From assembly GCA_038200275.1 (NCBI GenBank), contig JBBPYC010000021.1:47776-111775 (forward strand): a DNA stretch of 64,000 bases, given 5' to 3'. Each line of letters begins with the position of its first letter. The stretch's first letter is position 1. Shown in pieces: positions 1-8,512 of the stretch. The DNA comes from JBBPYC01 sp038200275 (GTDB lineage Bacteria; Pseudomonadota; Gammaproteobacteria; Burkholderiales; Burkholderiaceae_C). A program made the translations under genes and the position numbers. A model generated the notes under the pieces. The model made no database searches, was not told the DNA's origin, and saw nothing but the letters and a program-made list of their open reading frames with translations.

Positions 1-1
1 C

Positions 2-292
2 GGCGTGGCCGTGCGCGTGGTTTCAATGCCGAGCACGACTACATTTGACCGCCAATCCAACGCCTACAAGCTGCGGGTGCTGCCTGTTGGCCTTCCGCGC
101 ATCGCGGTCGAGATGGGGTCCACCGATGGCTGGTGGAAGTACGGCTGTGCAGCGGTGGTCGGCATCGACACATTCGGCGAATCGGCGCCAGCGCCGGTGC
201 TGTTCAAGCACTTTGGCTTCACACCGGAGAATGTGGCGGACACGGTGCGCGCGGTGCTGGTGCGGCAAAGCGCGGCCCCTTCGCGTAAATAA
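2..292 (+). CDS. tkt: Transketolase, C-terminal fragment (cut by window edge)
   Basis: Open reading frame already open at the window edge, giving 96 residues up to a TAA stop. It reads as the last part of the transketolase C-terminal domain: VVSMPS near the start, RIAVEMGSTDGWWKYG in the middle, then FGESAPAPVLFKHFGFT. Transketolase is the thiamine-diphosphate enzyme of the pentose phosphate and Calvin pathways and moves two-carbon units between sugar phosphates. The GAPDH gene follows 41 bases downstream on the same strand, an arrangement known in Burkholderiales, so the two may be cotranscribed. The catalytic and cofactor-binding domains lie outside the window. Confidence 0.93.
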   Translation, partial: GVAVRVVSMPSTTTFDRQSNAYKLRVLPVGLPRIAVEMGSTDGWWKYGCAAVVGIDTFGESAPAPVLFKHFGFTPENVADTVRAVLVRQSAAPSRK

Positions 293-333
293 GTTGGTTT
301 CGTTTTTCATCTGAAAGAAAAGGCAATTCCATC

Positions 334-1335
334 ATGGCGATCAAGATTGGTATCAACGGCTTCGGGCGCATCGGGCGCATGGTGTTTCGCGCAGCGGTGC
401 AGAACTTCAAGGACATCGAGATCGTTGCGATCAACGACCTGCTCGAGCCCGACTACCTGGCCTACATGCTCAAGTACGACTCGGTGCACGGTCGCTTCAA
501 GGGCGAGGTCTCGGTCGAAGGCAACACGCTGGTGGTCGGTGGCCGCAAGATTCGGCTGACCGCGGTGAAGGACCCGGCCGAACTCAAATGGGACGAAGTC
601 GGCGCCGACGTGGTGATCGAATCGACCGGCTTGTTCCTGACCAAGGAAACGGCCGAGAAACACCTGAAGGCTGGCGCCAAGAAAGTCATCTTGTCCGCCC
701 CGTCGAAAGACGACACACCGATGTTCGTGTTCGGGGTGAATGACAAGACCTACAAGGGCGAAGCGATCATCTCGAACGCGTCCTGCACGACCAACTGCCT
801 GGCACCGGTCGCGAAAGTGCTGCATGACAAGTGGGGCATCAAGCGCGGCCTGATGACGACCATCCATGCCACCACCGCCACGCAGAAAACCGTGGACGGC
901 CCATCGAACAAGGATTGGCGCGGCGGCCGCGGCATTCTGGAGAACATCATCCCGTCGTCGACCGGTGCGGCCAAAGCCGTCGGTGTCGTGATCCCCGAAC
1001 TCAACAAGAAGCTGACCGGAATGTCATTCCGGGTGCCGACCTCGGACGTGTCGGTGGTCGACCTGACCGTTGAGCTGCTCAAGGAAGCCAGCTACGAGGA
1101 AATCTGCGCGGAGATGAAGACGCAGTCGCAAGGTGCGTTGAAAGGCATCCTCGGCTACACCGAAGACAAGGTCGTTGCGACCGACTTCCGCGGCGAAGTC
1201 TGCACCAGCGTGTTCGATGCGGACGCGGGCATTGCGCTGGACAAAACCTTCATCAAGGTCGTGAGCTGGTATGACAACGAGTGGGGCTACTCGAACAAGA
1301 CGCTGGAGATGGCGCGGGTGGTGGCGAGCAAGTAA
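334..1335 (+). CDS. gapA: Type I glyceraldehyde-3-phosphate dehydrogenase
   Basis: 333 residues, the usual length for the type I enzyme. It oxidises and phosphorylates glyceraldehyde 3-phosphate to 1,3-bisphosphoglycerate with NAD. The N-terminus has the Rossmann motif INGFGRIGR (about residues 7-15), the active-site Cys lies in NASCTTNC (Cys151), the phosphate-binding region follows (TTIHATTATQ), and the C-terminus has the conserved SWYDNEWGYSNK. The ATG start fits the family; a purine-rich AAAGAAAAGG lies upstream. It follows transketolase by 41 bases and is closed by a strong terminator. Two paralogous classes exist (GapA glycolytic, GapB NADP-type), so the symbol is by family only. Confidence 0.97.
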   Translation: MAIKIGINGFGRIGRMVFRAAVQNFKDIEIVAINDLLEPDYLAYMLKYDSVHGRFKGEVSVEGNTLVVGGRKIRLTAVKDPAELKWDEVGADVVIESTGLFLTKETAEKHLKAGAKKVILSAPSKDDTPMFVFGVNDKTYKGEAIISNASCTTNCLAPVAKVLHDKWGIKRGLMTTIHATTATQKTVDGPSNKDWRGGRGILENIIPSSTGAAKAVGVVIPELNKKLTGMSFRVPTSDVSVVDLTVELLKEASYEEICAEMKTQSQGALKGILGYTEDKVVATDFRGEVCTSVFDADAGIALDKTFIKVVSWYDNEWGYSNKTLEMARVVASK

Positions 1336-1365
1336 GAACGCAAGGGCGCTTGGCCTCGCAAAATG

Positions 1366-1393
1366 AACGCGCCTTCTGGGGCGCGTTTTTCTT
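1366..1393 (+). terminator. Rho-independent terminator after gapA
   Basis: Perfect 8-bp stem AACGCGCC / GGCGCGTT around a six-base loop (TTCTGG), followed by a T-rich run TTTCTTTATA. It begins 30 bases after the GAPDH stop codon. The next gene is convergent (stop at 1399), so the hairpin may also stop minus-strand transcription, but the T-run supports mainly the plus direction. Confidence 0.85.
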
Positions 1394-1398
1394 TATAT

Positions 1399-1710
1399 TC
1401 AGGCAATCGGCTCCAGCACATGAATCATCCGCTTGTCGGTCCACTCCTTGACTTTGGCGCCGTAAGCTTTCATGTGCGGCGCTGCTGCATGCGCCTGTAG
1501 CGCGGGCAAGCTTTCCCACTTCTCGATCACGACGAACGTGTCGTCGCCAAAGCTGCCCGGCGACGTGGGCATGCCGGCTGCGTCGATGGTCGCGTTGTAT
1601 TCGATGCAGCCGTCTTCCTTAAGCACTTCCGCGCGATTGGTCTTGAACGCTTCGAGAATATGGGCGCGCTGGCCCGGCTTGGCGGTGATGACGGCAACGA
1701 CGTGAATCAT
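1399..1710 (-). CDS. Antibiotic biosynthesis monooxygenase (ABM) family protein, YgiN-like
   Basis: 103 residues from the ATG at 1710. This start was chosen because AAGGAG lies about 7 bases ahead; the frame opens further upstream without a ribosome site. The sequence starts MIHVVAVITAKPGQ, followed by a dimeric ferredoxin-like alpha/beta fold with DGCIEYNATID and DTFVVIEKWES, which is the classic single-domain ABM pattern. Family members are small cofactor-free monooxygenases or quinol monooxygenases such as E. coli YgiN; the substrate cannot be read from sequence. It is convergent with gapA and has no obvious operon partner. Confidence 0.85.
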   Translation of the reverse strand: MIHVVAVITAKPGQRAHILEAFKTNRAEVLKEDGCIEYNATIDAAGMPTSPGSFGDDTFVVIEKWESLPALQAHAAAPHMKAYGAKVKEWTDKRMIHVLEPIA

Positions 1711-1818
1711 GAGTGGAGTCTCCTTGTCCGATTGATGAGTGAACGGGTAAGTCCGCAAGCATCATAGGCCGGGCTACTGGCAACTCTGGCAACTCTGGCA
1801 GCGCCGACAACACCGGCC

Positions 1819-2265
1819 ATGCTGATCGTCGTGCTGGTCTGCGTCTTTCTCATTGAGCTGTCCACCGTCATTTACTACGAGGTGCTGCGCATCTTGGACC
1901 GGTGGTTGCCGCGCCTACACATCCCGAGCCGCACCAAGCTGCTGGCCCTGATGTTCGCGGCGTTCTTTGCGCGTAGGCTGGAGATCGTGGTCTACGGCGT
2001 TGCGGTATTCGCACGGATCAAGTATGTGGACGTCGGCAGTCTGGCTGGCAGACCGTTATCGTTCGTCAACTGCATCTATTTTTCAGCCGAGACCTACACC
2101 TCGCTCGGGTTTGGCGACCTGACGCCCACCGGGCCACTGCGGCCGATCGCTGGTGTGGAAGCATTGAACGGGCTGTTGTTGATCGGCCGGTCGGCTTCCT
2201 ATGCGTACTTCGCGATGGAGCGGTTCTGGAGCATGGAAAGCAGCCGCCCCGATTACCAACCGTAG
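1819..2265 (+). CDS. Two-TM ion-channel-like membrane protein
   Basis: 148 residues. A hydrophobic segment (residues 1-20) is followed by a basic stretch, a second hydrophobic segment around 40-65, then a pore-like element TSLGFGD (residues 94-100) and a final hydrophobic helix (about 108-130). The pore motif resembles the TxGYGD or TxGFGD selectivity filter of the Ion_trans_2 potassium-channel family, with Ser and Leu where a canonical filter has other residues. There is no C-terminal RCK domain. Presumed inner-membrane cation channel; ion selectivity is unproven. No clear ribosome site precedes the ATG. A short tandem repeat (CAACTCTGG-type units) lies just upstream, near 1780-1803. Confidence 0.72.
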   Translation: MLIVVLVCVFLIELSTVIYYEVLRILDRWLPRLHIPSRTKLLALMFAAFFARRLEIVVYGVAVFARIKYVDVGSLAGRPLSFVNCIYFSAETYTSLGFGDLTPTGPLRPIAGVEALNGLLLIGRSASYAYFAMERFWSMESSRPDYQP

Positions 2266-2389
2266 CACTGGGCGTGGCTGTTGCGGGGCCATTGCTGCGC
2301 GCGGTGCGGCGTCCGGCTGGCAGCCACCACAATGCGCATCCTGACAATTCGTCAGCAACACAAAGTCCAACCCAAGGAATATCTCTCGC

Positions 2390-2995
2390 ATGAGCAAGGT
2401 ACTGGTGCTTTATTACTCTTCCTACGGCCACGTCGAACAACTGGCGGAAGCGATGGCCGAAGGCGCACGCGCTGGCGGCGCGAGCACGGTGGACATCCGG
2501 CGCGTGGCCGAGACAGTGCCGGCTGAAGTCGCCAAAGGCGCCCACTTCAAGACCGACAGCGTACATCCCATCATCGAAGGCGCCGATGCGCTGGCCAACT
2601 ACGACGCGGTCATCGTCGGCGCGCCGACCCGCTACGGCCGCATGCCGTCGCAGATGGCCGCATTCTGGGACACCACCGGCGGCCTATGGATGCGCGGTGC
2701 TTTGGTTGGCAAGGTCGGCGGTGCGTTCACGTCGACATCTACGCAACATGGTGGCCAGGAAACCACGCTGATTTCGATCGTCACGAACCTGATGCATCAA
2801 GGCATGACGATCGTCGGGCTCGACTACGGCTTCAAAGGCCAGATGGGGGTGGACGAAGTGCGCGGCGGCTCACCTTTCGGCGCCACGACCACTGCGGGCA
2901 ACGACGGCAAGCGCCAGCCGAGTGCCGATGAACTGGGCGGCGCGCGTTATCAGGGCAAGCGCATCGCAGAGACGGCAACGAAACTGTTTGGCTGA
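2390..2995 (+). CDS. wrbA: NAD(P)H:quinone oxidoreductase, WrbA type
   Basis: 201 residues, matching the WrbA family length (about 198). The FMN phosphate-binding loop is YYSSYGHVEQLAEAM near the N-terminus. APTRYGRMPSQMAAFWD (about residues 78-94) and the flavodoxin-like TSTSTQHGGQETT are both diagnostic of WrbA. It catalyses two-electron reduction of quinones, limiting semiquinone radical formation, and acts in the cytosol as a tetramer. AAGGA lies upstream of the ATG. It is convergent with the AhpD-like gene that ends 23 bases downstream. A link to the aromatic catabolic genes next door is plausible but unproven. Confidence 0.95.
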   Translation: MSKVLVLYYSSYGHVEQLAEAMAEGARAGGASTVDIRRVAETVPAEVAKGAHFKTDSVHPIIEGADALANYDAVIVGAPTRYGRMPSQMAAFWDTTGGLWMRGALVGKVGGAFTSTSTQHGGQETTLISIVTNLMHQGMTIVGLDYGFKGQMGVDEVRGGSPFGATTTAGNDGKRQPSADELGGARYQGKRIAETATKLFG

Positions 2996-3017
2996 CTGCA
3001 TTCGCGCGCGGGGAGCG

Positions 3018-3614
3018 TCAGGCGACGTGCTTGCCGCGCTCCCAGCCGACGCTGCCGATCGCACGATCGGCCACCTGCGCAGCCAGCGGCTCCAGCTGGG
3101 TGGCCAATGTGTCGTTCCAGCGGTTCAGGTAACCAAACAGCGAAATGGCCGCGACGATCTCGACGATCTGGCCTTCGTCATAGTGTTTTGCCAGCGCGTC
3201 GAAGTCGGCCTGCGCTGCTTCGTTCGGCAGCGCGCCGGCCTTCAACGCCAATGAAATCGCAGCGCGCTCGGCATCGTTGAACAGCTCGCTGCACTCGAAG
3301 TCCCACAGCGCCGCAATCTTCTCGTCCGACGCTTGATAGATGCTCGACAGGTTCGCCATATGCGACTGGCAATAGCGACAGCCGGCCGCGTAGCTGGACG
3401 CCAGGCTGACCAGCATCTTGGTCTCGGTCGGCACAGTGCCTTCGTACAACACGGCTTGGTTCAGCGCCATGAACGCACGCACCACGTTGGGCCGGCGCAC
3501 CATCGTCATGATGCTGTTCGGTGTGAAGCCGCGCGTGTTTTTGTAATGCTCGAAGCGCTCGCGGATGTCGGCGTCGGGCACGTCAGCTAGGGGCACGGGG
3601 TCGAGATGGGGCAT
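3018..3614 (-). CDS. AhpD/carboxymuconolactone decarboxylase-family protein
   Basis: 198 residues from MPHLDPVP; this ATG was chosen over an upstream in-frame start because the homologous region begins here. The core is an all-helical CMD fold with the AhpD-type redox motif CRYCQSH (Cys79, Cys82, His85) after TETKMLVSLASSYAAG. Known relatives are alkylhydroperoxidase AhpD and true gamma-carboxymuconolactone decarboxylases; the CxxC points to the peroxidase or thiol-redox branch rather than the decarboxylase. It is the last gene of the minus-strand run with the TRAP transporter and pobA, 23 bases after the pobA stop. Confidence 0.85.
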   Translation of the reverse strand: MPHLDPVPLADVPDADIRERFEHYKNTRGFTPNSIMTMVRRPNVVRAFMALNQAVLYEGTVPTETKMLVSLASSYAAGCRYCQSHMANLSSIYQASDEKIAALWDFECSELFNDAERAAISLALKAGALPNEAAQADFDALAKHYDEGQIVEIVAAISLFGYLNRWNDTLATQLEPLAAQVADRAIGSVGWERGKHVA

Positions 3615-3637
3615 GGTGGTTCTCTTTCGTTTTCTTA

Positions 3638-4816
3638 TCAATACGGCAAGCCGACATACTGCGCGCAAAGCGCACGCTGCGCATCGTCGTTGCTGCGCAG
3701 GAACGTCAATTCAGACTCCTGCAGCCGCTGGTCGATTTCGGTCTGCTCCGGAAAGCGGTGCAACAAATTCGTCAACCACCACGACAGTCGGGTCGCACCC
3801 CAGACCCGATTCAGTGCGGTCTGCGAATAGGTCTCGAGGTGCCTGTCGTTGCCGCTTCGGTAGTGATCGATCAGGCCGCGCGACAGGTAGTAAACGTCGG
3901 AGAACGCAAGGTTCAATCCCTTGGCACCGGTCGGCGGCACGATGTGCGCCGCGTCGCCGACCAGGAACAGATTACCCCAACGCATCGGTTCTGCAACGAA
4001 GCTGCGCAGCGGCGCGATGGACTTCTCGATTGATGGCCCAGTGCTGATCTGCACCGCAACCTCCGGCCCCATCCGTGTCGTCAATTCGCTCCAGAACCGG
4101 TCATCGCTCCAGTCTTCCACCATGTCGGTCAGCGGGCATTGCACGTAGTAGCGGCTCAGCAAGGGATTGCGCTGGGAACACATCGCAAAGCCGCGTGGAT
4201 GGTTGGCGTAAACAATCTCCGATACCGGCTTTGTCCTCGACATGATGCCGAGCCAGCCGAACGGATAGACCTTCTCGAAAGTTTTCAGCACATCCTTTGG
4301 AATCGTCTGCCGGCTGATCCCATGAAAGCCGTCGCAGCCAGCAATGAAGTCGGCGTCGATCCGGTGTTCAGCCCCGTCCTTGCGGTAGGTTGCCCACGGC
4401 TTGTCCGAGTCGACCGCATGCAGCGCGACGTCTTCAGCGTTCTCGACGATCTGGCCACCGGCCGCATCGCGCGCTGCATACAGCTCTTCTGTGATCGCCG
4501 TCTGGCCGAACGCCACCATGGTGCGCCCGGTGTGCTTCTTCACATCGATAAAGAACTGCTCGCTGCCGGACCAGACGATGCCGGTGCCGTTGTGCACCGA
4601 GCCTTCCCGCTCCAGCCGCTCTCCCAGGCCGTGCTCACGCAGCATGCGCACCGTGCCATCTTCAAGTACCCCGGCGCGGATGCGCTGCAGCACATGCGCG
4701 CGGGGCGACCGCTCCAGCACGATGCTGTCGATGCCCGCGCGCTGCAGGATGTGCGCAAGCATCAGGCCGGACGGCCCACCGCCGACAATGAGGACTTGGG
4801 TACGGCTGGGGTTCAT
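3638..4816 (-). CDS. pobA: 4-hydroxybenzoate 3-monooxygenase
   Basis: 392 residues, close to the roughly 394 of characterised PobA. It is an FAD-dependent, NADPH-using aromatic hydroxylase that converts 4-hydroxybenzoate to protocatechuate. Visible motifs are the FAD site GGGPSGL near residue 10, AGCDGFHG (the DG motif, about 158-165), and the second flavin motif LVGDAAHIVPPTGAKGLN (about 282-299). ERSPRAHVLQRIRAGVLE near the N-terminus is typical of PobA. The ATG at 4816 begins MNPSRTQVLIVGGG. The stop of the broken VOC gene lies only 4 bases upstream, and the TRAP genes precede it, so one transcript is likely. Downstream protocatechuate-cleaving genes are not in this window. Confidence 0.96.
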   Translation of the reverse strand: MNPSRTQVLIVGGGPSGLMLAHILQRAGIDSIVLERSPRAHVLQRIRAGVLEDGTVRMLREHGLGERLEREGSVHNGTGIVWSGSEQFFIDVKKHTGRTMVAFGQTAITEELYAARDAAGGQIVENAEDVALHAVDSDKPWATYRKDGAEHRIDADFIAGCDGFHGISRQTIPKDVLKTFEKVYPFGWLGIMSRTKPVSEIVYANHPRGFAMCSQRNPLLSRYYVQCPLTDMVEDWSDDRFWSELTTRMGPEVAVQISTGPSIEKSIAPLRSFVAEPMRWGNLFLVGDAAHIVPPTGAKGLNLAFSDVYYLSRGLIDHYRSGNDRHLETYSQTALNRVWGATRLSWWLTNLLHRFPEQTEIDQRLQESELTFLRSNDDAQRALCAQYVGLPY

Positions 4817-4820
4817 TGCA

Positions 4821-5228
4821 TCACGGCTCGATGGCGTGGTAGCCGATGTCGTCGGCGAACGCAATCACGCAAAAGCCGTGTCCGGCCGGGTCCGAAAACG
4901 TGATGCAGCGGGACCCGTTCCAGCAGCGGCAATCGCTTTCCTGTCTTTGCGCCCGCTTGAACCGCGCTCGGCGACAGCGGTTACGTCGTCGACCACGAAG
5001 TCGAGATGCATCGGCGTCCAATGACGCGCACAGCTTCGCTGCTGCAAGTCGCCTGCGCAACTGGCGGACCTCGCTTCGTTGCGTCGCAGATAGATCGTCG
5101 TGCCTGCGCCGGTCGACTCGGCCACGTCGTTGCTTGATCATGCGTTCCAGCTCAAGGCCGAGCGCCGCGCGATAGAACGCCACCGCCGGCTCGATCGCTG
5201 GCACGTCGGTGTTCACAAGCAATCGCAT
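4821..5228 (-). pseudogene. VOC (glyoxalase/bleomycin-resistance) family gene, frameshifted twice
   Basis: The intact start reads MRLLVNTDVPAIEPAVAFYR, a normal VOC N-terminus, from an ATG at 5228. Near 5130 the sense reading moves to another frame, giving VAESTGAGTTIYLRR and later ARHWTPMHLDFVVDDVTAV. Near 4960-4980 it returns to the first frame and ends with WNGSRCITFSDPAGHGFCVI, the usual C-terminal strand of these dioxygenase-fold proteins. Two compensating shifts within 408 bases therefore interrupt an otherwise well-preserved gene. They may be real inactivation or base-calling errors. It sits between dctM and pobA in the same direction with 10-base and 4-base gaps, so an intact copy would belong to that operon. 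Confidence 0.8.
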
Positions 5229-5238
5229 CGCGCTTGGC

Positions 5239-6561
5239 CTACACCGAGAACTGCAGGATGAACAACGTGATCGACGGAAATGCGACCAGCAACAGCACAC
5301 GCAGTAGGTCGCTCGCGACGAATGGCAGCACGCCGCGGTACGCCTCGCGGATCGAGATGTCGGGCGCCATCGACTGGATGATGAACAGATTCATGCCAAC
5401 CGGCGGCGTGATGAGGCCGACTTCCACCACGATCAGCACCAGCACCCCGAACCAGATGGCGGTGTGCTCGGGCGGCAGCCCGAAGTCCAGGCCGGAGATC
5501 ATCGGAAAGAAGATCGGAATCGTCAGCAGGATCATGGACAGCGAGTCCATCACGCAGCCGAACACGATATAGAACACCAGGATGGCAGCGAGCACTGAGT
5601 AAGGCGACAAATCCTGCGCGCCGACCCAGCCAGCCAGCTCTTGCGGCAGTTGCGACAGCGCAAGAAACGTGTTGTACGCGGCTGCACCCAGCACGATCAG
5701 AAACACCATTGCCGTGCCAGATGCGGTGGCTTCAAACGCGCTGCGCAGGCTGGCCCGGCTCAAACCGCCGCGCCACCACGCCAGCAGGCCGGTCGTGGCG
5801 GCACCCACGGCGGCGCCTTCGGTCGGCGTGAACAGCCCGCCATAGATACCGCCCACCACGACGATGAAGATCAGCAGCACCGGCCAGACAGCTGCCAACG
5901 CCTGCATGCGCTGGGGCCACGGCACTGGTGCCAGATCGCCCGCGAGCGAGGGTTTGAGCCGCACCGACAGGTTCACCACCAGCATGTAGCCCAGCATGGC
6001 CAGAATGCCCGGCACAAGGGCAGCAGCAAACATCTTTGCGATGTTCTGCTCGGCCAGGATTGCGTAGATCACAAGCACGATCGACGGGGGAATCAGGATG
6101 CCGAGTGTGCCGCCAGCCGCCAGTGCGCCGGTGGCCAGGCTGCCAGCGTAGCCCGCGCGACGCAACTCGGGCAACGCCACCTGGCCCATCGTCGCAGCGG
6201 TCGCCAGCGACGAGCCGCAGATCGAGCCGAAGCCCGCACAGGCGCCGATCGCCGCCATCGCGACGCCGCCTTTTCTGTGCCCGACGAAGGCTTCGGCCGC
6301 CTTGAACAGCGCGCGCGACATGCCGCCCAATGTGGCGAACTGCCCCATCAACAGAAACAGCGGCACGATCGACAGCGAATGGTTCGAGAACGTGCCGTAG
6401 GCCAGTGTCTTGACCTGACCGAGCACCGGCAAGACGCTGCCGAACACCTGCCAGGCGCCGATCAGGCCCACCCCCAACATGGCCAGGCCGATCGGAACAC
6501 GTAGAAAAATCAACAGCAACAGCACCGGGAACGACCAGACGGCCAGCAGCAACGGATCCAT
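5239..6561 (-). CDS. dctM: TRAP transporter large permease subunit (DctM family)
   Basis: 440 residues with about 12-13 hydrophobic segments, the normal size of DctM. The family signature is visible in GSICGSSLATAATMGQVALPELRRAGY and in the repeated GILIPPSIVLVIYAILAEQ and LITPPVGMNLFIIQ elements. It forms the sodium-driven transport channel of a tripartite periplasmic transporter in the inner membrane. The ATG is 3 bases after the dctQ stop. Gene order dctP-dctQ-dctM followed by pobA suggests the cargo is 4-hydroxybenzoate or a related aromatic acid, which is an inference from context. Confidence 0.96.
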   Translation of the reverse strand: MDPLLLAVWSFPVLLLLIFLRVPIGLAMLGVGLIGAWQVFGSVLPVLGQVKTLAYGTFSNHSLSIVPLFLLMGQFATLGGMSRALFKAAEAFVGHRKGGVAMAAIGACAGFGSICGSSLATAATMGQVALPELRRAGYAGSLATGALAAGGTLGILIPPSIVLVIYAILAEQNIAKMFAAALVPGILAMLGYMLVVNLSVRLKPSLAGDLAPVPWPQRMQALAAVWPVLLIFIVVVGGIYGGLFTPTEGAAVGAATTGLLAWWRGGLSRASLRSAFEATASGTAMVFLIVLGAAAYNTFLALSQLPQELAGWVGAQDLSPYSVLAAILVFYIVFGCVMDSLSMILLTIPIFFPMISGLDFGLPPEHTAIWFGVLVLIVVEVGLITPPVGMNLFIIQSMAPDISIREAYRGVLPFVASDLLRVLLLVAFPSITLFILQFSV

Positions 6562-6564
6562 CGG

Positions 6565-7125
6565 TCAGTGCCCCCCGCCGGCACCCGCCGCTGCCGCGTA
6601 GGGTGCAGGCGGCGATGCGAGGCCGAGGGACTCAAGCAGGCGCCAAAAGTACGCGATGCAGCCGAACACCGCCGGTACCATCGACGCCGCAAAGCCGAAC
6701 CAGACCGGCATCTGCAGGATGAAGCTCATCTCACCGTTGTCGAAATACTCTTCCGTGGCAACGCCCATTCGCCAGGTCAGCAGCAGCCAAATGAGCAGCA
6801 TCAGCGCGTCGGACAACACATCCAGTACGCGGCGAAGTGGTAAGGGGTAGCTCTTCCAGAACAGATCGACCATCGCGTGGCCGCGTGTCAGGTGGCACCA
6901 GGGCAGAAAGCAGAACACCGCGAGCGCGGTGCCGGCCTCGACCAGCTCGAAGTCGCCCGGCACCGGCGCCAGCCCAAGCGGCGTGAGCGCGCGGCCAATG
7001 ATGCTGATGACGCTCATCAATGCGATGGCCGTCAGTACCAACGCGCCGAACCACGCGATGAAGCGCGCCAGCGCGTAGACAACTTGATTCATCTGCAATG
7101 CGTTTGAAAACACCGTCTGGCGCAT
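6565..7125 (-). CDS. dctQ: TRAP transporter small permease subunit (DctQ family)
   Basis: 186 residues from MRQTVFSN, with four hydrophobic segments (about residues 15-40, 58-75, 95-115 and 138-160) as expected for DctQ. WCHLTRGHAMVDLFW is a typical cytoplasmic-loop motif of the family. The ATG at 7125 was preferred because a G-rich stretch (GGGGGTCGG) precedes it; ATG at 7092 (MNQVVYAL) is an alternative. The C-terminus is a flexible Ala/Gly/His tail ending in GAGGGH. It lies between the binding-protein gene and dctM and forms the membrane complex with DctM. Confidence 0.92.
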   Translation of the reverse strand: MRQTVFSNALQMNQVVYALARFIAWFGALVLTAIALMSVISIIGRALTPLGLAPVPGDFELVEAGTALAVFCFLPWCHLTRGHAMVDLFWKSYPLPLRRVLDVLSDALMLLIWLLLTWRMGVATEEYFDNGEMSFILQMPVWFGFAASMVPAVFGCIAYFWRLLESLGLASPPAPYAAAAGAGGGH

Positions 7126-7245
7126 CCGACCCCCGCGGCGCTGCAAACAACGCTTGCGACACTGTCACCAATTGCCTTCCTGGCAACGACCCGCACCACA
7201 CCCACTCTTTTGATTTGCATGCAGGCGGTGCAGCGCTGTATGCGC

Positions 7246-8274
7246 CTACTTCTGCTTTGCGTACTTGTCGATCAACGCTTCGGCCTCGGCCGCAAGCTTC
7301 TGGCCGTCGATGCCTTTTTCTGCGACCTCTTTGAACCAGATTGCTCGTGTGCCTTCCGCTTCGCGCTTCCAGCGCGCGGTCTGGTTTGCGTCCAGCGTGA
7401 TGATGTTGTTGCCGGCGGCCTTCACGGCAGCCAAGCCGGCCTTGTCGCCCTCATCCATTGCGCGGCCGTACAGCGCGGCCGTCTCCATGCCACTGTTGTT
7501 GTCGATCACCTTCTTCAAGTCGACTGGCAGCTTTTCGTAGCTGGCCTTGTTCATCATCAAGGCAAACGTCTGCGTGTAGAGACCTTGGTCGCCTGAAAAT
7601 TGGGTATGGTTCTTCACGATCTGCTGGACCTTGAGCGCCGGCACCACTTCCCACGGAATTGTCGCAGCCTGCACCACGCCCTTGGACAACGCCTCACCGA
7701 TCGACGGCACCGGCATGCCGACTGGTGTGGCGCCCAGCTGCTCGAGCATGATGTTGATCACACGCGAGCCGCCGCGCACTTTCATGCCCTTCAAGTCTTC
7801 GAGCTTCGTGATCGGCTCCCGGCTGTGGAAAAGGCCAGGGCCATGCACATGCACGGCGATCAGGTGCACGTCCTTGAACTCATCCAGCGCGTTCTTCTCG
7901 ACGAACGCTTGGAACGCGCGCGAAGACGACTCCGCATTGCCAGAGATGAACGGCAGCTCGAAGGCTTCGGATTTCGGAAAGCGGCCCGGCGTGTAGCCCA
8001 GCACGGTCCAGACGATGTCGACCACGCCGTCCTTCACCTGGTCGAGCAGGTCGGACGGTTTGCCACCCAGCTGCATTGCGGGGAACTGCTGGATCTTGAT
8101 GCGGTTGCCGCTTTCGGTCTCGATCTTCTTGGCCCACGGCGCAATCGCCTTGGCCGGAATGGTTGCCTGCGGCGGCAGCAGTTGGTGCAGCCGCAATGTG
8201 ATGTCGGCCGCGCCTGCGGACTGCATGGCACCGACGATTGCAAGCGCACCGAGCGCCTTGAACAGCATCTTCAT
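7246..8274 (-). CDS. dctP: TRAP transporter periplasmic substrate-binding protein (DctP family)
   Basis: 342 residues beginning MKMLFKALGALAIVGAMQSAGA, a Sec signal peptide with likely cleavage after AGA. GGGGGAG lies just upstream of the ATG. The mature part has the DctP fold with WAKKIETESGNRIKIQQFP, VDIVWTVLGYTPGRFP and the core signature MKVRGGSRVINIMLEQLGATPVGMP, whose Arg normally pairs with the substrate carboxylate. It delivers an organic acid to DctQM. This is the first gene of the minus-strand run, and the 238 bases upstream (8275-8512) carry no gene, so the operon promoter should lie there. Confidence 0.95.
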   Translation of the reverse strand: MKMLFKALGALAIVGAMQSAGAADITLRLHQLLPPQATIPAKAIAPWAKKIETESGNRIKIQQFPAMQLGGKPSDLLDQVKDGVVDIVWTVLGYTPGRFPKSEAFELPFISGNAESSSRAFQAFVEKNALDEFKDVHLIAVHVHGPGLFHSREPITKLEDLKGMKVRGGSRVINIMLEQLGATPVGMPVPSIGEALSKGVVQAATIPWEVVPALKVQQIVKNHTQFSGDQGLYTQTFALMMNKASYEKLPVDLKKVIDNNSGMETAALYGRAMDEGDKAGLAAVKAAGNNIITLDANQTARWKREAEGTRAIWFKEVAEKGIDGQKLAAEAEALIDKYAKQK

Positions 8275-8512
8275 TGAATTTGTCTCCCCCTGATTGATGG
8301 TTGTGTCCGGGCACACCGTTGCGTGCCGTGCAACTCAATATAACCAACAACCCTGCTTCGCGGTGCTATGGTTTTCACGCGCCTTCAATCATCCCGTCCG
8401 CTGTGTTTGCGCTTGTGATGCAGCACTTTCGGCCGGCATCGCAGCACAGCGGCTTTGACGGACATGCGCGGGGCCATCCATCCGCCGCCGCATCGCTGCG
8501 CGGACGCTCAGG

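Noticed and set aside
1778..1803. Short tandem repeat near CTGGCAACT units
   Set aside because: Only about three units; no gene or site attached. Noted but too small to call a repeat feature.
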